Below are positions 33,658 to 42,430 of a stretch of 64,000 nt of DNA, one piece after another. The position numbers were made by a program, and so were the translations under genes. Below the pieces are notes generated by a model that saw only the letters and a list, made by a program, of their open reading frames with translations, was not told where the DNA came from and searched no databases. Location: contig JAGVQM010000036.1 of the NCBI GenBank assembly GCA_020051695.1, forward strand, positions 62,001 through 126,000. Reading direction: 5' to 3'. This DNA is from Candidatus Zixiibacteriota bacterium. Lineage in GTDB: Bacteria > Zixibacteria > MSB-5A5 > WJJR01 > JAJRUJ01. The stretch's first letter is position 1. Each line of letters starts with the position of its first letter.

Positions 33658-35686
33658 AATACTGCTGGTCGACGACGAGGACGATTATCGTCTGCCCCTC
33701 GCCCGCCGCTTGCAGCTTCGCGAGCTGTTGACCCTTGATGTCAACAACGGCGAGGATGCCATCAAACAGATCCGCGCCGACAAGGACATTGACGTTGTTC
33801 TGCTGGACCGCAAGATGCCGGGTATGAGCGGCGAGCAGACGCTGGAGGAGATCAAGTCGTTCCGGCCGGAGTTGCAGGTGATCATGCTGACGGCCCATGG
33901 CTCGCTGGAATCGGCCATGGAAACCGGGCGCCTCGAGGCCTTTGCCTATTTGCGCAAACCCTGCGATCTGGAAGAGCTGATCGCGACCGTGGCCCGGGCG
34001 CGTGAGGGAAAAGTCCATCTGGCCGCGCGGCAGGAAATCCCGATCGTTGAGAAGGATTCGCTCAAAAAATGGCTGATCGGCACTCATAATTCCCGGCCGG
34101 GGATCATGATCCTGGGGCTGGTGATTTTCGCGGCGCTGCTGTTATGCCCTCCCCCGGCGCGGATGCTGACGCTGGTATCTACGCCCAAGACCGGAGAAGT
34201 CAGCGACCCGCATATGGGGTATGCCGATTACGACAAATTGAAACACGGGGAGACCATCGCCGAGTATTACAGCCACAAATACGGCCTCTCGATGACCGTG
34301 ACCAATGAACAGGGCGAAAAAGTCAAGCAACCGCTGACGCCGAGCCAGACCGCATTGCGCCTGCGGGTGATGCTGGGCATCCTGATCGTGGCAGCTTTGT
34401 TTTGGGCGACGGGCGCCATCCCGGTAGGATTCACCGCGCTGATGGTCGGCGCGGTCATGTATTTTATGGGGATTTTGCGCCCGGACGATATCGCCCAGGC
34501 CTATTCCAAAGATGCGGTAATTTTCATCTTCGGGGTCCTGGCGTTGTCACTGGCGATCAGCAAGACCGGACTTGACCGTCGCATCGGTCTGTTGCTGCTC
34601 GGGCCGGCTTCCAGCCGGGGGCGTCTGCTCTTCATTTTTCTCCCGCTTTTGGGAATCGCCTGTTCTTTTGTCTCCGAACACGCTTTAATTGCGTTCATTA
34701 TGCCGATGTTTATGATGGTCTATGCCGCGGCGGTGCGCGGCGCGGGAATCCGGCAGGATAAAGCGCTGGCGGCGATGTTCGTCCTGGCACTGTGTTTTAC
34801 CGCCAACTGCGGCGGCCCGGGCTCGCCGGCCGCCGGCGGCAGAAATGCGGTAATGATGGGAATCATGGCCGATTACGGCGTGTCACCCACGTTCGGCGAA
34901 TGGGTCCAGTATGGCCTGCCATATGTCCCGGTAATGGCGCTGGTGATTGCGACCTACTTTTACGTCGTCTTCCGACGGAAACTCAAGGTCAAAACACTAA
35001 ATGTTTCCGCATATGTCCGCCAGGCCGCCCAGAAGATCGGGCCGATGAATCATCAGGAATATCTTACCACCGCGGTGTTAGCCGGTGTGATTATTCTGTG
35101 GATTACGGCCAGCGATACCTATGGCATGGGCGGCCCGATCATTTTAGGGCTGCTCGCGCTGAATGTCCTGCGTATCCTGCGCTGGCGTGATGTCGCCAGA
35201 ATCCCCTGGGATGTTGTGGCCTTGTATGCCAGCGCCTGCGCCGTGGGCAAAGGACTGGCGGTGACCGGCGCCGCGTTGTTTCTGGCCGACAGCTTCATCA
35301 GCATTCTGCCGGAATTCATGCGCAGCGGCGAGGGACTGGCCATCGCGGTCAGTTTGTTTACGGGGATCACCACCAATTTCATGAGTGACGGCGCGACGGT
35401 TTCTGCAATCGGGCCGATCACCCTGCCCATGGCCCTGATCTCGGGGACTCATCCCTGGATGATTGGGTTTGCAACCGCGTTTGCCTCATCGTTTGCGCAT
35501 ATGCTGATCATCGGCACACCGAACAACGCCATTGCCTACGCAATGGCCAAAGACCCGATCACCGGCGAACAACTGGTGTCTCTGGGCGATTTTTTCAAAC
35601 ATGGGTTCGTCATACTCCTGCTCTCTTTTGCGGTGCTGTGGGGGTGGGCGTTCTTCGGATATTGGCGATTTCTTGGGTTTCATTAG
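33650..35686 (+). CDS. Response-regulator receiver fused to DASS/SLC13 anion transporter
   Basis: A 678-residue fusion. Residues 1-120 are a complete CheY-like receiver with the acidic pocket Asp8-Asp9, phospho-acceptor Asp53 (VVLLDRKMPGM), Thr81 (MLTAHGS) and Lys103 (YLRKP). A linker of about 30 residues leads to a first helix at 152-168, then a polar loop of about 70 residues and some ten further helices of divalent-anion:sodium symporter (SLC13) type. Conserved transporter parts are WATGAIPVGFTALM, GVLALSLAISKTGLDRRI, MLIIGTPNNAIAYAM. The two places where SNT motifs normally lie read SEH (342-344) and SDG (579-581). There is no DNA-binding domain. The start at 33650 has GGAG upstream and overlaps the small ORF. 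Control of transport by phosphorylation from the neighbouring kinase is inferred; the substrate is unknown. Confidence 0.92.
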   Translation: MTKILLVDDEDDYRLPLARRLQLRELLTLDVNNGEDAIKQIRADKDIDVVLLDRKMPGMSGEQTLEEIKSFRPELQVIMLTAHGSLESAMETGRLEAFAYLRKPCDLEELIATVARAREGKVHLAARQEIPIVEKDSLKKWLIGTHNSRPGIMILGLVIFAALLLCPPPARMLTLVSTPKTGEVSDPHMGYADYDKLKHGETIAEYYSHKYGLSMTVTNEQGEKVKQPLTPSQTALRLRVMLGILIVAALFWATGAIPVGFTALMVGAVMYFMGILRPDDIAQAYSKDAVIFIFGVLALSLAISKTGLDRRIGLLLLGPASSRGRLLFIFLPLLGIACSFVSEHALIAFIMPMFMMVYAAAVRGAGIRQDKALAAMFVLALCFTANCGGPGSPAAGGRNAVMMGIMADYGVSPTFGEWVQYGLPYVPVMALVIATYFYVVFRRKLKVKTLNVSAYVRQAAQKIGPMNHQEYLTTAVLAGVIILWITASDTYGMGGPIILGLLALNVLRILRWRDVARIPWDVVALYASACAVGKGLAVTGAALFLADSFISILPEFMRSGEGLAIAVSLFTGITTNFMSDGATVSAIGPITLPMALISGTHPWMIGFATAFASSFAHMLIIGTPNNAIAYAMAKDPITGEQLVSLGDFFKHGFVILLLSFAVLWGWAFFGYWRFLGFH

Positions 35687-35701
35687 AAAAGGACGGATCA
35701 T

Positions 35702-36187
35702 ATGGCCAACATTAAGCTGCTCATTGTCGACGATGAAGTGAAGTTTCTGGAATCAATTGCCCGCCGACTGGAAATGCGCGATTTCGATGTGACCACTGCC
35801 GCCAACGGCGCCGAGGCGGTCAAAGCAGCGCGTGCAGCCGGGTTTGACCTGGCACTGCTGGATCTGAAAATGCCGGGGATGGACGGCAAGCAGGTCCTGG
35901 AGCTGTTGAAAAAAGAACACAAATACCTCGAAGTTATCATTTTAACGGGCCATGGTTCGGTCGATTCCGCCGTAGAATGCACCAAACTCGGGGCCTTCGG
36001 CTATTTGCCGAAACCATACGAGCTGGAGGAACTGCTGGCGGTGTTGCAGCAGGCCTATGAGGCGCGAATGAAAAAGAAATTCGAGTCCAATCAGGCCAAA
36101 CTCGATGAAATCACCCGGCTGGCCATCGGCTCCAGCCCGCTGGGGATCATGCGCGAACTGGCTAAACTCGACGACAAGGAGAAATAA
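35702..36187 (+). CDS. Stand-alone receiver-domain response regulator
   Basis: A 161-residue protein: one receiver with the Asp pocket (LLIVDDEVKF), phospho-Asp in LALLDLKMPGMDG, Thr in ILTGHGS and Lys in YLPKP, followed by a helical tail of about 40 residues (ARMKKKFESNQAKLDEITRL) without a DNA-binding fold. It starts 15 bases after the receiver-transporter fusion and resembles that receiver closely (KMPGM, HGS, LEEL), suggesting duplication. It may be a phosphate sink, a shuttle or a competitor for the kinase. The family is well known; its role here is inferred. Confidence 0.93.
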   Translation: MANIKLLIVDDEVKFLESIARRLEMRDFDVTTAANGAEAVKAARAAGFDLALLDLKMPGMDGKQVLELLKKEHKYLEVIILTGHGSVDSAVECTKLGAFGYLPKPYELEELLAVLQQAYEARMKKKFESNQAKLDEITRLAIGSSPLGIMRELAKLDDKEK

Positions 36188-36197
36188 CCACTGCCCG

Positions 36198-36983
36198 ATG
36201 ATTATCACCACGCTCATTTTTGACCTGGACGATACCCTGATGGAACAGCGGCCGGCCAACCGGGCGGCGTATCAGGCGGTCGCCGAGTATGCCCGGCGAG
36301 ACTATGGCGTGAACGCCGAGGCGCTCTCTGCGGCGGTAAATACTCGCGGCGAGGAGTTATATCGTTCCGGCCCGCTGTATGAATACTGCCAGTCCGTGGG
36401 GATCGGGCGGACCGAGTGCCTCTGGGGCGAAATTACCGATACGATCCCCCAAATTCAACAACTTGCCGCATGGGTCCCCCGGTTCCGCCATGAAACCTGG
36501 CGGGCGGCGCTGGCCGATGTGGGAATCGACAATGAAATGCTGGCCGAGGAACTTGTCGCCCGCTTCATCGATGAACGCACAAAACGGCAGATTGTGTTCC
36601 CCGATGTCGAACCGGTGCTCAGCGAGTTGCAGAACCATTATACGCTGGCGCTGCTGACCAACGGCTGCCCCTCACTACAACGCTACAAAATCAACGCCTC
36701 CTGCCTGGCCGATTATTTCACTGCCCGGCTGATCTCCGGCAACCTGGGCGTCGGCAAACCCGATCCCCGTATCTTCCGGCGGATAGTGCAGGACCTCGAA
36801 GTCGAACCGGGTGCCGCAATCATGATCGGCGACAGCATCTCCCGCGACATCCTCGGCGCACAACACGCGGGCCTGCGGGCGATCTGGCTTAACCGCTTCG
36901 GTGACCCCCTGCCCGACGGTCCCGCTCCGGACAGCGTCATCGAAACCCTGACCCAGCTGCCACTTGTCCTCGAAGACCTTTAA
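36198..36983 (+). CDS. HAD-superfamily hydrolase (YjjG/REG-2-like)
   Basis: A 262-residue HAD phosphatase with motif I TLIFDLDDTLMEQ, motif II ALLTNGCPSLQ, the motif III lysine in NLGVGKPDPRIF and motif IV IMIGDSISRDILGA; the helical C1 cap lies between motifs I and II. The likely substrates are small phosphates such as nucleotides or sugar phosphates. It begins 10 bases after the stand-alone receiver and may belong to its transcript. A TACAAATATTGTA dyad lies just after the stop (36988-37000). Confidence 0.9.
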   Translation: MIITTLIFDLDDTLMEQRPANRAAYQAVAEYARRDYGVNAEALSAAVNTRGEELYRSGPLYEYCQSVGIGRTECLWGEITDTIPQIQQLAAWVPRFRHETWRAALADVGIDNEMLAEELVARFIDERTKRQIVFPDVEPVLSELQNHYTLALLTNGCPSLQRYKINASCLADYFTARLISGNLGVGKPDPRIFRRIVQDLEVEPGAAIMIGDSISRDILGAQHAGLRAIWLNRFGDPLPDGPAPDSVIETLTQLPLVLEDL

Positions 36984-37100
36984 ATAGTACAAATATTGTA
37001 ATAATTACGCCATAATTTCCATGGCCGACTTCGTCTATTACGGGTTGGGCGGCGCATGATGGCGCAGCGGAAGTCAGCCAAACAACCGGACTGAAAATCA

Positions 37101-39320
37101 TTGAACTATTGCAATTTTCGGCGCACATCATGGACCAACGTCGTGATCATCAGTACTATCTTCGCCGGGATGATCCTCGCAAGTTGCGGGAAGAATAAGG
37201 ACGGACACATGTCGGGACACGCGAAAACCGCTCAGACCGGGCGCAACCGTCTGCAACACGAACACAGTCCCTATCTGTTGCAGCATGCCGCCAACCCGGT
37301 GGACTGGTATCCCTGGGGCGAAGAAGCTTTTACCCGAGCGCAGGCGGAGGACAAACCGGTCTTCCTGTCGATCGGGTATTCGACCTGTCACTGGTGTCAT
37401 GTCATGGCGCACGAGTCGTTTGAAGACAAACAGGTGGCGGCGTTGCTGAACGAGACGTTTGTCTGTATCAAAGTCGACCGTGAGGAACGGCCGGATATCG
37501 ACAACCTGTACATGAGCGCTGCGCAGGTAATGAAACAACGCGGCGGCTGGCCGCTGACCATTATCGTGACGCCGGACAAAAAGCCGTTTTTTGCCGGGAC
37601 GTATTTTCCCAAACAATCCGGCCTAGGCCGTATCGGCATGCTCGAACTGGTACCGCGAATCAAGGAATTGTGGCGCACCCAGCGCGAGCAGATCATTTCC
37701 TCGGCTGCCGAAGTCACTTCGGTTTTACAGCAGGGGGCCACAATTGCGGCCGGCGGCGAGTTGGGTCCGGCCGATTTGGAACTGGCCTATCACCAACTGG
37801 CGCAACATTTCGATTCGACTTACGGCGGGTTCGGCCACGGAATGAAATTCCCCACGCCGCATAATCTCTTGTTTTTATTGCGGTATTATCATCGCAACGG
37901 CGACCCGCGGGCGTTAGCCATAGCGGAACAGACGCTGACCCGGATGCGGCGCGGCGGAATATTCGACCAAATCGGCTTCGGCTTTCACCGTTATGCCACC
38001 GACCGCGAGTGGCTGGTCCCGCACTTTGAGAAAATGCTGTATGACCAGGCCTTGCTGGCACTGGCCTACACGGAGGCCTTCCAGCTCACCCGCAAGGAGG
38101 AATATGCCCGGACGGTCCGGGAAATATTTGCCTATGTCCTGCGCGACATGACCGCCCCTGAAGGCGGTTTTTATTCGGCGGAGGACGCCGACTCCGAGGG
38201 CCGGGAAGGCAAGTTCTATCTTTGGACAATTGATGAGATCCGCACCGCGCTTAACGCCGACGACGCCACACTATTCATCGATGCCTTTAACCTGACGGCC
38301 GGCGGCGACTTTTCCGAGAGCGACCAAGCGGCAACCGGCGCAAATATTCCGCATTTGCTGGATGATTGGGCATCCATTGCTGCGCGACATCATCTGTCGG
38401 GCGCGGAAGTGCAGGACCGAATCGCCAGTATCCGACAGATGCTTTTTGACCGCCGGGAACTGCGTGTCCATCCGGGCAAGGACGACAAAATCCTGGCCGA
38501 TTGGAACGGGTTGATGATTGTGGCGCTGGCCCGGGCCGCGCAGGTGCTTGGCGATCCGGTGTATGCCGCCGCCGCCGCCGATGCAGTCACGTTTATCAAC
38601 AACCGGATGATTGACGACCACGGCAACCTGTATCACCGTTATCGAGGCGGCCATGCCGCGATCGACGGCAATGTCGATGATTATGCCTTTGTCATCTGGG
38701 GTCTGCTGGAATTGTACGAGGCGACGTTTACTGTGTCTTATCTCCAGCAGGCGCTGGCGTTAAATGAGCGGATGCTCGCGCAGTTTTGGGATCAGGAGAC
38801 CGGCGGTTTGTATTTTTCCGCAGAACGTGTTGATGATGTAATCGTGCGGCAAAAAGAAGTGTATGACGGCGCGGTACCCTCCGGAAATTCCGTGGCGATG
38901 TTGAACCTGCTGCGGCTGGGCCGGATGACCGGCCGGACAGACCTCGAGGATAAGGCCACACAGATCATGCGCGCGTTCTCGCGGCAGGTGGCGCAGGCGC
39001 CGGCGCAGCATACGATGATGATGTGCGCGCTGGATTTCATGATCGGCCCGACCAATGAAGTCATTATTGTCGGCCGCCCCGGCTCGACCGACACGAAAAC
39101 ATTGATCGCCGCCATCCGTGGCGTGTATCATCCGCAAAAAGTCGTATTGTTCCGCGCCGATGACGGCTCGACCAACGGGCTGGACAAACTGGCGGGATTT
39201 ATCAGATATTGCGAACCTCTTGGGGGCCAGGCCACGGCGTATGTCTGCCGCGACCACGCCTGCGAACTGCCGACTGCCAATGCGGATAAGCTGCTGGCGC
39301 TTTTGGACGGCGAGAAATAG
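37101..39320 (+). CDS. DUF255 thioredoxin-domain protein (YyaL/SPATA20 family), apparent lipoprotein
   Basis: A 739-residue protein of the family with an N-terminal DUF255 thioredoxin-like domain ([35 protein letters not shown] with the CxxC pair, [13 protein letters not shown]) and a long (alpha/alpha)6 barrel resembling glycoside hydrolases or epimerases ([35 protein letters not shown]). Its role is unknown in bacteria. From the TTG at 37101 the protein starts with an Arg-Arg, hydrophobic stretch and LASC lipobox, which would place it outside the membrane; relatives are normally cytosolic. A shorter start at ATG 37209 has AAGGA upstream and would give the usual cytosolic form. The choice is open. 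Confidence 0.88.
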   Translation: MNYCNFRRTSWTNVVIISTIFAGMILASCGKNKDGHMSGHAKTAQTGRNRLQHEHSPYLLQHAANPVDWYPWGEEAFTRAQAEDKPVFLSIGYSTCHWCHVMAHESFEDKQVAALLNETFVCIKVDREERPDIDNLYMSAAQVMKQRGGWPLTIIVTPDKKPFFAGTYFPKQSGLGRIGMLELVPRIKELWRTQREQIISSAAEVTSVLQQGATIAAGGELGPADLELAYHQLAQHFDSTYGGFGHGMKFPTPHNLLFLLRYYHRNGDPRALAIAEQTLTRMRRGGIFDQIGFGFHRYATDREWLVPHFEKMLYDQALLALAYTEAFQLTRKEEYARTVREIFAYVLRDMTAPEGGFYSAEDADSEGREGKFYLWTIDEIRTALNADDATLFIDAFNLTAGGDFSESDQAATGANIPHLLDDWASIAARHHLSGAEVQDRIASIRQMLFDRRELRVHPGKDDKILADWNGLMIVALARAAQVLGDPVYAAAAADAVTFINNRMIDDHGNLYHRYRGGHAAIDGNVDDYAFVIWGLLELYEATFTVSYLQQALALNERMLAQFWDQETGGLYFSAERVDDVIVRQKEVYDGAVPSGNSVAMLNLLRLGRMTGRTDLEDKATQIMRAFSRQVAQAPAQHTMMMCALDFMIGPTNEVIIVGRPGSTDTKTLIAAIRGVYHPQKVVLFRADDGSTNGLDKLAGFIRYCEPLGGQATAYVCRDHACELPTANADKLLALLDGEK

Positions 39321-39330
39321 ACCAGACACT

Positions 39331-39381
39331 TGTGGGCGGTCCGCCGTGGCGGATCCACATGTGCCCCGGCCTTCACCGGGG
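39331..39381. repeat. Palindromic intergenic element
   Basis: Two stems lie between convergent genes: an imperfect TGTGG...GGCGG/CCGCC...CCACA arm at about 39331-39359 and CCCCGG (39364-39369) with CCGGGG (39376-39381). It resembles dispersed palindromic elements of many genomes and could act as a bidirectional terminator. Only one copy is in the window. Confidence 0.4.
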
Positions 39382-39405
39382 TGACAAGGAATGTCATTTG
39401 CTGTT

Positions 39406-41484
39406 CTATGCCGGCGGCAGGCGGACTTCCACAATCGTGCCGCCGCCGGGATTCGGTTCGATGTCGATCGTGCCGCCGAAATCGGCGATGATGCGGGCCG
39501 TGATCGCCAGCCCCAGGCCGGTCCCCCGAGCTTTGGTGGTGAAATACGGCTGGAATATTTTATCGCGGTCCTCGGCGGGGATCCCCTCCCCCGTGTCGGT
39601 GATGCGCAGGAAGACCTCGTGGTCAGCGGAAGTTTTGCCGTACGTGACAGCGATGGTGCCGCCTGCCGGTGTGGCGGCAATGGCATTGGACAAAATATTA
39701 ATGACGGCTTTTTTCAATTCACCGGGAATACCCATCAACTCCAGACCCGGCTGGCCGGAAACCTGCAAATCGATATTTTTCTCCCCCGCTTCCAATTTGA
39801 ACAACGCGGTGACCTCATCGATGACGGCGGTCAGGCCAAATCGCCGCGGCGTTTCGCGCGGGGAGCGCGCCAGATCAAGGAACTCGTTAATGATCTTATC
39901 CAGCCGCCTGGTTTCGGAAATGATTGAGCCGGTAAACTGCTGAAATTCGTCCTCGTCACGTGTTACTTCAAATTCGAGTGATAATCGCTGCGCAGCCAGT
40001 CCGATCGCGTTCAGCGGGTTGCGCACCTCATGCGCCACCCCGGCAGCCATCGTCCCTAATTCGGAAAGCCGCTCGGCGCGGCGGATGCGTTCGGTCATGC
40101 GCCGGGCATCAGTCAAATCGACAATCACGGCGACCGCGCCGCCCGGTTTGCCGCCCGGGTGGCGGATCGGCGCAACACTGAGCGACAGGAACTGCTGTTT
40201 TCCGTCAACCGCCCGCACCAACTCCCGGCTGCGCAGCGGGATGCCGTCAGCCGCCACGGCGCGCAATCCGACCTCATCGCCGGGGAATAACTCCATCGCG
40301 GGCCGTCCGATGACCTCCCCTGCCGGCAGGCCGAATAACACCTCGGCAGCGGGATTGAAATGAGTGATTCGGCCATCTTCATTGACGGCGACGACCGCGC
40401 CGTCCATCGCGTCCAGAATCCGCCCGGTCAATGTGCTGATTTGCTGATACGAACGGCTGACAGTTTGCAAATTTTGCCGCACGATCACAAAACCGACCGC
40501 AGCAATGGTCAGCAGCCCGAGGAAAATCGAGGAAATCAGCAATTGTTGTTTCAGCCGGTCGGCGGCTTGCTGCACGGCATGCAGACTCACCCCTACGCGC
40601 AGGATGCCATCGGCCACATGCTCCGAAATGAATGGTTGTACCGCCTCGAGCACCTCCCGGCCCTCAAACACGAATTCGCGCGTGGCGGTCTGGTTATTGG
40701 TGACGGCCTCCATCAAAAACGGATCATTAGCAATACGCAGCACCGGCTTGACATCGCGGGAAGCGAACAAAATCCCGTCCGGTGTCTGCAGAATGATATA
40801 GTCGATGCCGGCCTTTTGACCGACCATTTGGATCAGCCGCCCGATGCCGATTTCACGGAAAACCTCTTCAATGCGGGTGACTTTCCGCCAGGCCGAATAC
40901 ACGCTCCCCTGCTTGCCGCCGACTAAGGAGCCGATCCATTCCTCGCCGTCGGCGCTGTCAGTGCGATAGACAGTCTCCCAGGGCGTAAGACCGCTGCGGA
41001 TATTCTCGAGCGCCGCAGCGATATCCGCATCGCCGGCATCCAAAAACGAGATCACCTCAGGGGGTTCGGCAAAGCGGCGATCTCGAGCATCGATAATCAC
41101 TACTCCGTCTACATCCTGTTGTGCGGGAAGCGCGGCCAGGGCAGCCGAATCAAGCTCACCCGCCTCGGTGCGGGCCGCCAGCAACTCCGCCTGATCGGCC
41201 AGGTTCCGGATTTGTTGCAGACGCATGAACTGGTTGGCCTGCGCGGTGACTTCGGTGGATTGGATCAACGATTCCAGCAGTGCGCGGCCCTGGCGATCGA
41301 CCGCCGCCAGCAGCGACGAGCGAAAAGCATTGTAGCCGATATTCCCCCAGATGACAAATATCGCGGCAATCAACAGCCCTAAACCGCCCACATACCACGA
41401 GTTTATCGGAACTCGTATCGGCGGCCCCGCCGTGAAAGGGTCGGACTCCTCACCGGTCGGCTTTCGTCGTGTGCCGGAACTCAT
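39406..41484 (-). CDS. Transmembrane PAS histidine kinase
   Basis: About 692 residues. Two membrane helices (SWYVGGLGLLIAAIFVIW and LLISSIFLGLLTIAAVGFVI) flank an extracytoplasmic sensor of roughly 260 residues. A PAS domain follows (DGAVVAVNEDGRITHFNP, PAAEVLFGLPAGEVIGRP), then GTMAAGVAHEVRNPLNAI with the phospho-His and ATP-binding boxes ITDTGEGIPAEDRDKIF and GTGLGLAITARIIADFGG. It is of the NtrB/AtoS kind, usually paired with a sigma-54 activator, which is not adjacent. The start at 41484 (MSSGTRRKP) is preferred to the GTG at 41529, which has no ribosome site. It is transcribed alone. Confidence 0.92.
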   Translation of the reverse strand: MSSGTRRKPTGEESDPFTAGPPIRVPINSWYVGGLGLLIAAIFVIWGNIGYNAFRSSLLAAVDRQGRALLESLIQSTEVTAQANQFMRLQQIRNLADQAELLAARTEAGELDSAALAALPAQQDVDGVVIIDARDRRFAEPPEVISFLDAGDADIAAALENIRSGLTPWETVYRTDSADGEEWIGSLVGGKQGSVYSAWRKVTRIEEVFREIGIGRLIQMVGQKAGIDYIILQTPDGILFASRDVKPVLRIANDPFLMEAVTNNQTATREFVFEGREVLEAVQPFISEHVADGILRVGVSLHAVQQAADRLKQQLLISSIFLGLLTIAAVGFVIVRQNLQTVSRSYQQISTLTGRILDAMDGAVVAVNEDGRITHFNPAAEVLFGLPAGEVIGRPAMELFPGDEVGLRAVAADGIPLRSRELVRAVDGKQQFLSLSVAPIRHPGGKPGGAVAVIVDLTDARRMTERIRRAERLSELGTMAAGVAHEVRNPLNAIGLAAQRLSLEFEVTRDEDEFQQFTGSIISETRRLDKIINEFLDLARSPRETPRRFGLTAVIDEVTALFKLEAGEKNIDLQVSGQPGLELMGIPGELKKAVINILSNAIAATPAGGTIAVTYGKTSADHEVFLRITDTGEGIPAEDRDKIFQPYFTTKARGTGLGLAITARIIADFGGTIDIEPNPGGGTIVEVRLPPA

Positions 41485-42071
41485 CTGCGAAAGAAAACCT
41501 CCCGGGCGGCCTTCCGTCAACCCAAACACTACTTTTTTTCTGTAAAAATATCATGTAGTTATCGTTAAAACACCCGATGCTATATATAAAGGACATTCGT
41601 CACAACATGGATTCGTTTGATCCTCCGGCGAATGTCCCGGGCCTTGCCGGACAAGGCCGCCGGGTTCAAGATTAAAAGCGAAAGACACGGATGTCTGCCA
41701 GACGGATTACATATCGCAGGACCAGTTTGCCGGCGCTCCCCTCGCTGCAACGGATGTCGGCCATGCATTCCTCGGCACCGGCGGTCTCTGCCGGCACGGA
41801 AGTGGCCTTCCGTTACAACATTAGTGCCAAACGAATCGCCCGCTATTTCCAGGTCGACCTGAAACAGACCCACCCCGTGACCGGCTCGCTTTTCGGCGCA
41901 TTGTCGGGCCTGAAACCCGGCAACCGTCCGGCTTGGCACGACTCCACCCCATGCAAGTAGTATTCCCACAATGAATTGCATTTCCACCGCCCGTTGAGCA
42001 CGTTACCGGACCGTTGATATTAATCCAAAGCCATAACCCGGAGCTGCCGATAAAGGAAGCAGGGAGATACC
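41485..42071. other. 587-base gap without a recognised gene
   Basis: A plus-strand frame at 41691-41960 (89 codons) and an overlapping minus-strand frame at 41580-41987 are the longest, but neither has a good ribosome site or a motif I know. An A+T-rich stretch at 41530-41590 probably holds the promoter of the minus-strand kinase. The rest may be a decayed gene. Confidence 0.35.
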
Positions 42072-42290
42072 ATGAATTTATCATTATCTTTGCGGGCTTC
42101 GGCAGCCGGGATCCATCGCAATGTCGAGCGACTGAATGCCGCCGCAGTCAAAATCGCGCGACCGGAAACAATCGGGCAGGTGGAGCCGCGGGTCGAGATG
42201 ACGCTGTCCCGGCATGGCGTGCAGGCCAATATCAACACATTCAGGGTCGCGTGCGGCATGAACCGCAGCGCAGTCGATATGATCGCTTGA
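42072..42290 (+). CDS. Small flagellar-rod-like protein, 72 aa
   Basis: A 72-residue soluble protein with AGGGAG six bases before its ATG. The first half (MNLSLSLRASAAGIHRNVER) resembles the start of FlgB/FlgC/FlgG rod proteins, and the second half (VEMTLSRHGVQANINTF followed by MNRSAVDMIA) follows the spacing of the conserved C-terminal rod/hook motif. The central body is missing. Small proteins joining just these two helices exist beside flagellar genes elsewhere, but no flagellar gene is visible here. It may be an axial-type helix protein, a remnant, or a chance resemblance. Confidence 0.45.
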   Translation: MNLSLSLRASAAGIHRNVERLNAAAVKIARPETIGQVEPRVEMTLSRHGVQANINTFRVACGMNRSAVDMIA

Positions 42291-42430
42291 ATTGGGACGT
42301 TGAACTCAGCAGTCCTTTCATTGGGCAGTGAAATCCATGCTATTCCATTCCCTCGAACTAGCAGAGGAATAACCGGCGCCGATCCATCAAACCCGACGCC
42401 CCATGACATCCCAACGCGGAGCCAACGAAG

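Noticed and set aside
31844-36187. Calling the 33650 gene a transcriptional response regulator
   Set aside because: There is no helix-turn-helix, AAA+ or other DNA-binding output; the region after the receiver is continuous with a complete multi-helix transporter in the same frame.
36988-37000. Dyad TACAAATATTGTA between the HAD and DUF255 genes as an operator
   Set aside because: It is a perfect but short A+T-rich dyad with no second copy in the window and no promoter boxes placed around it.
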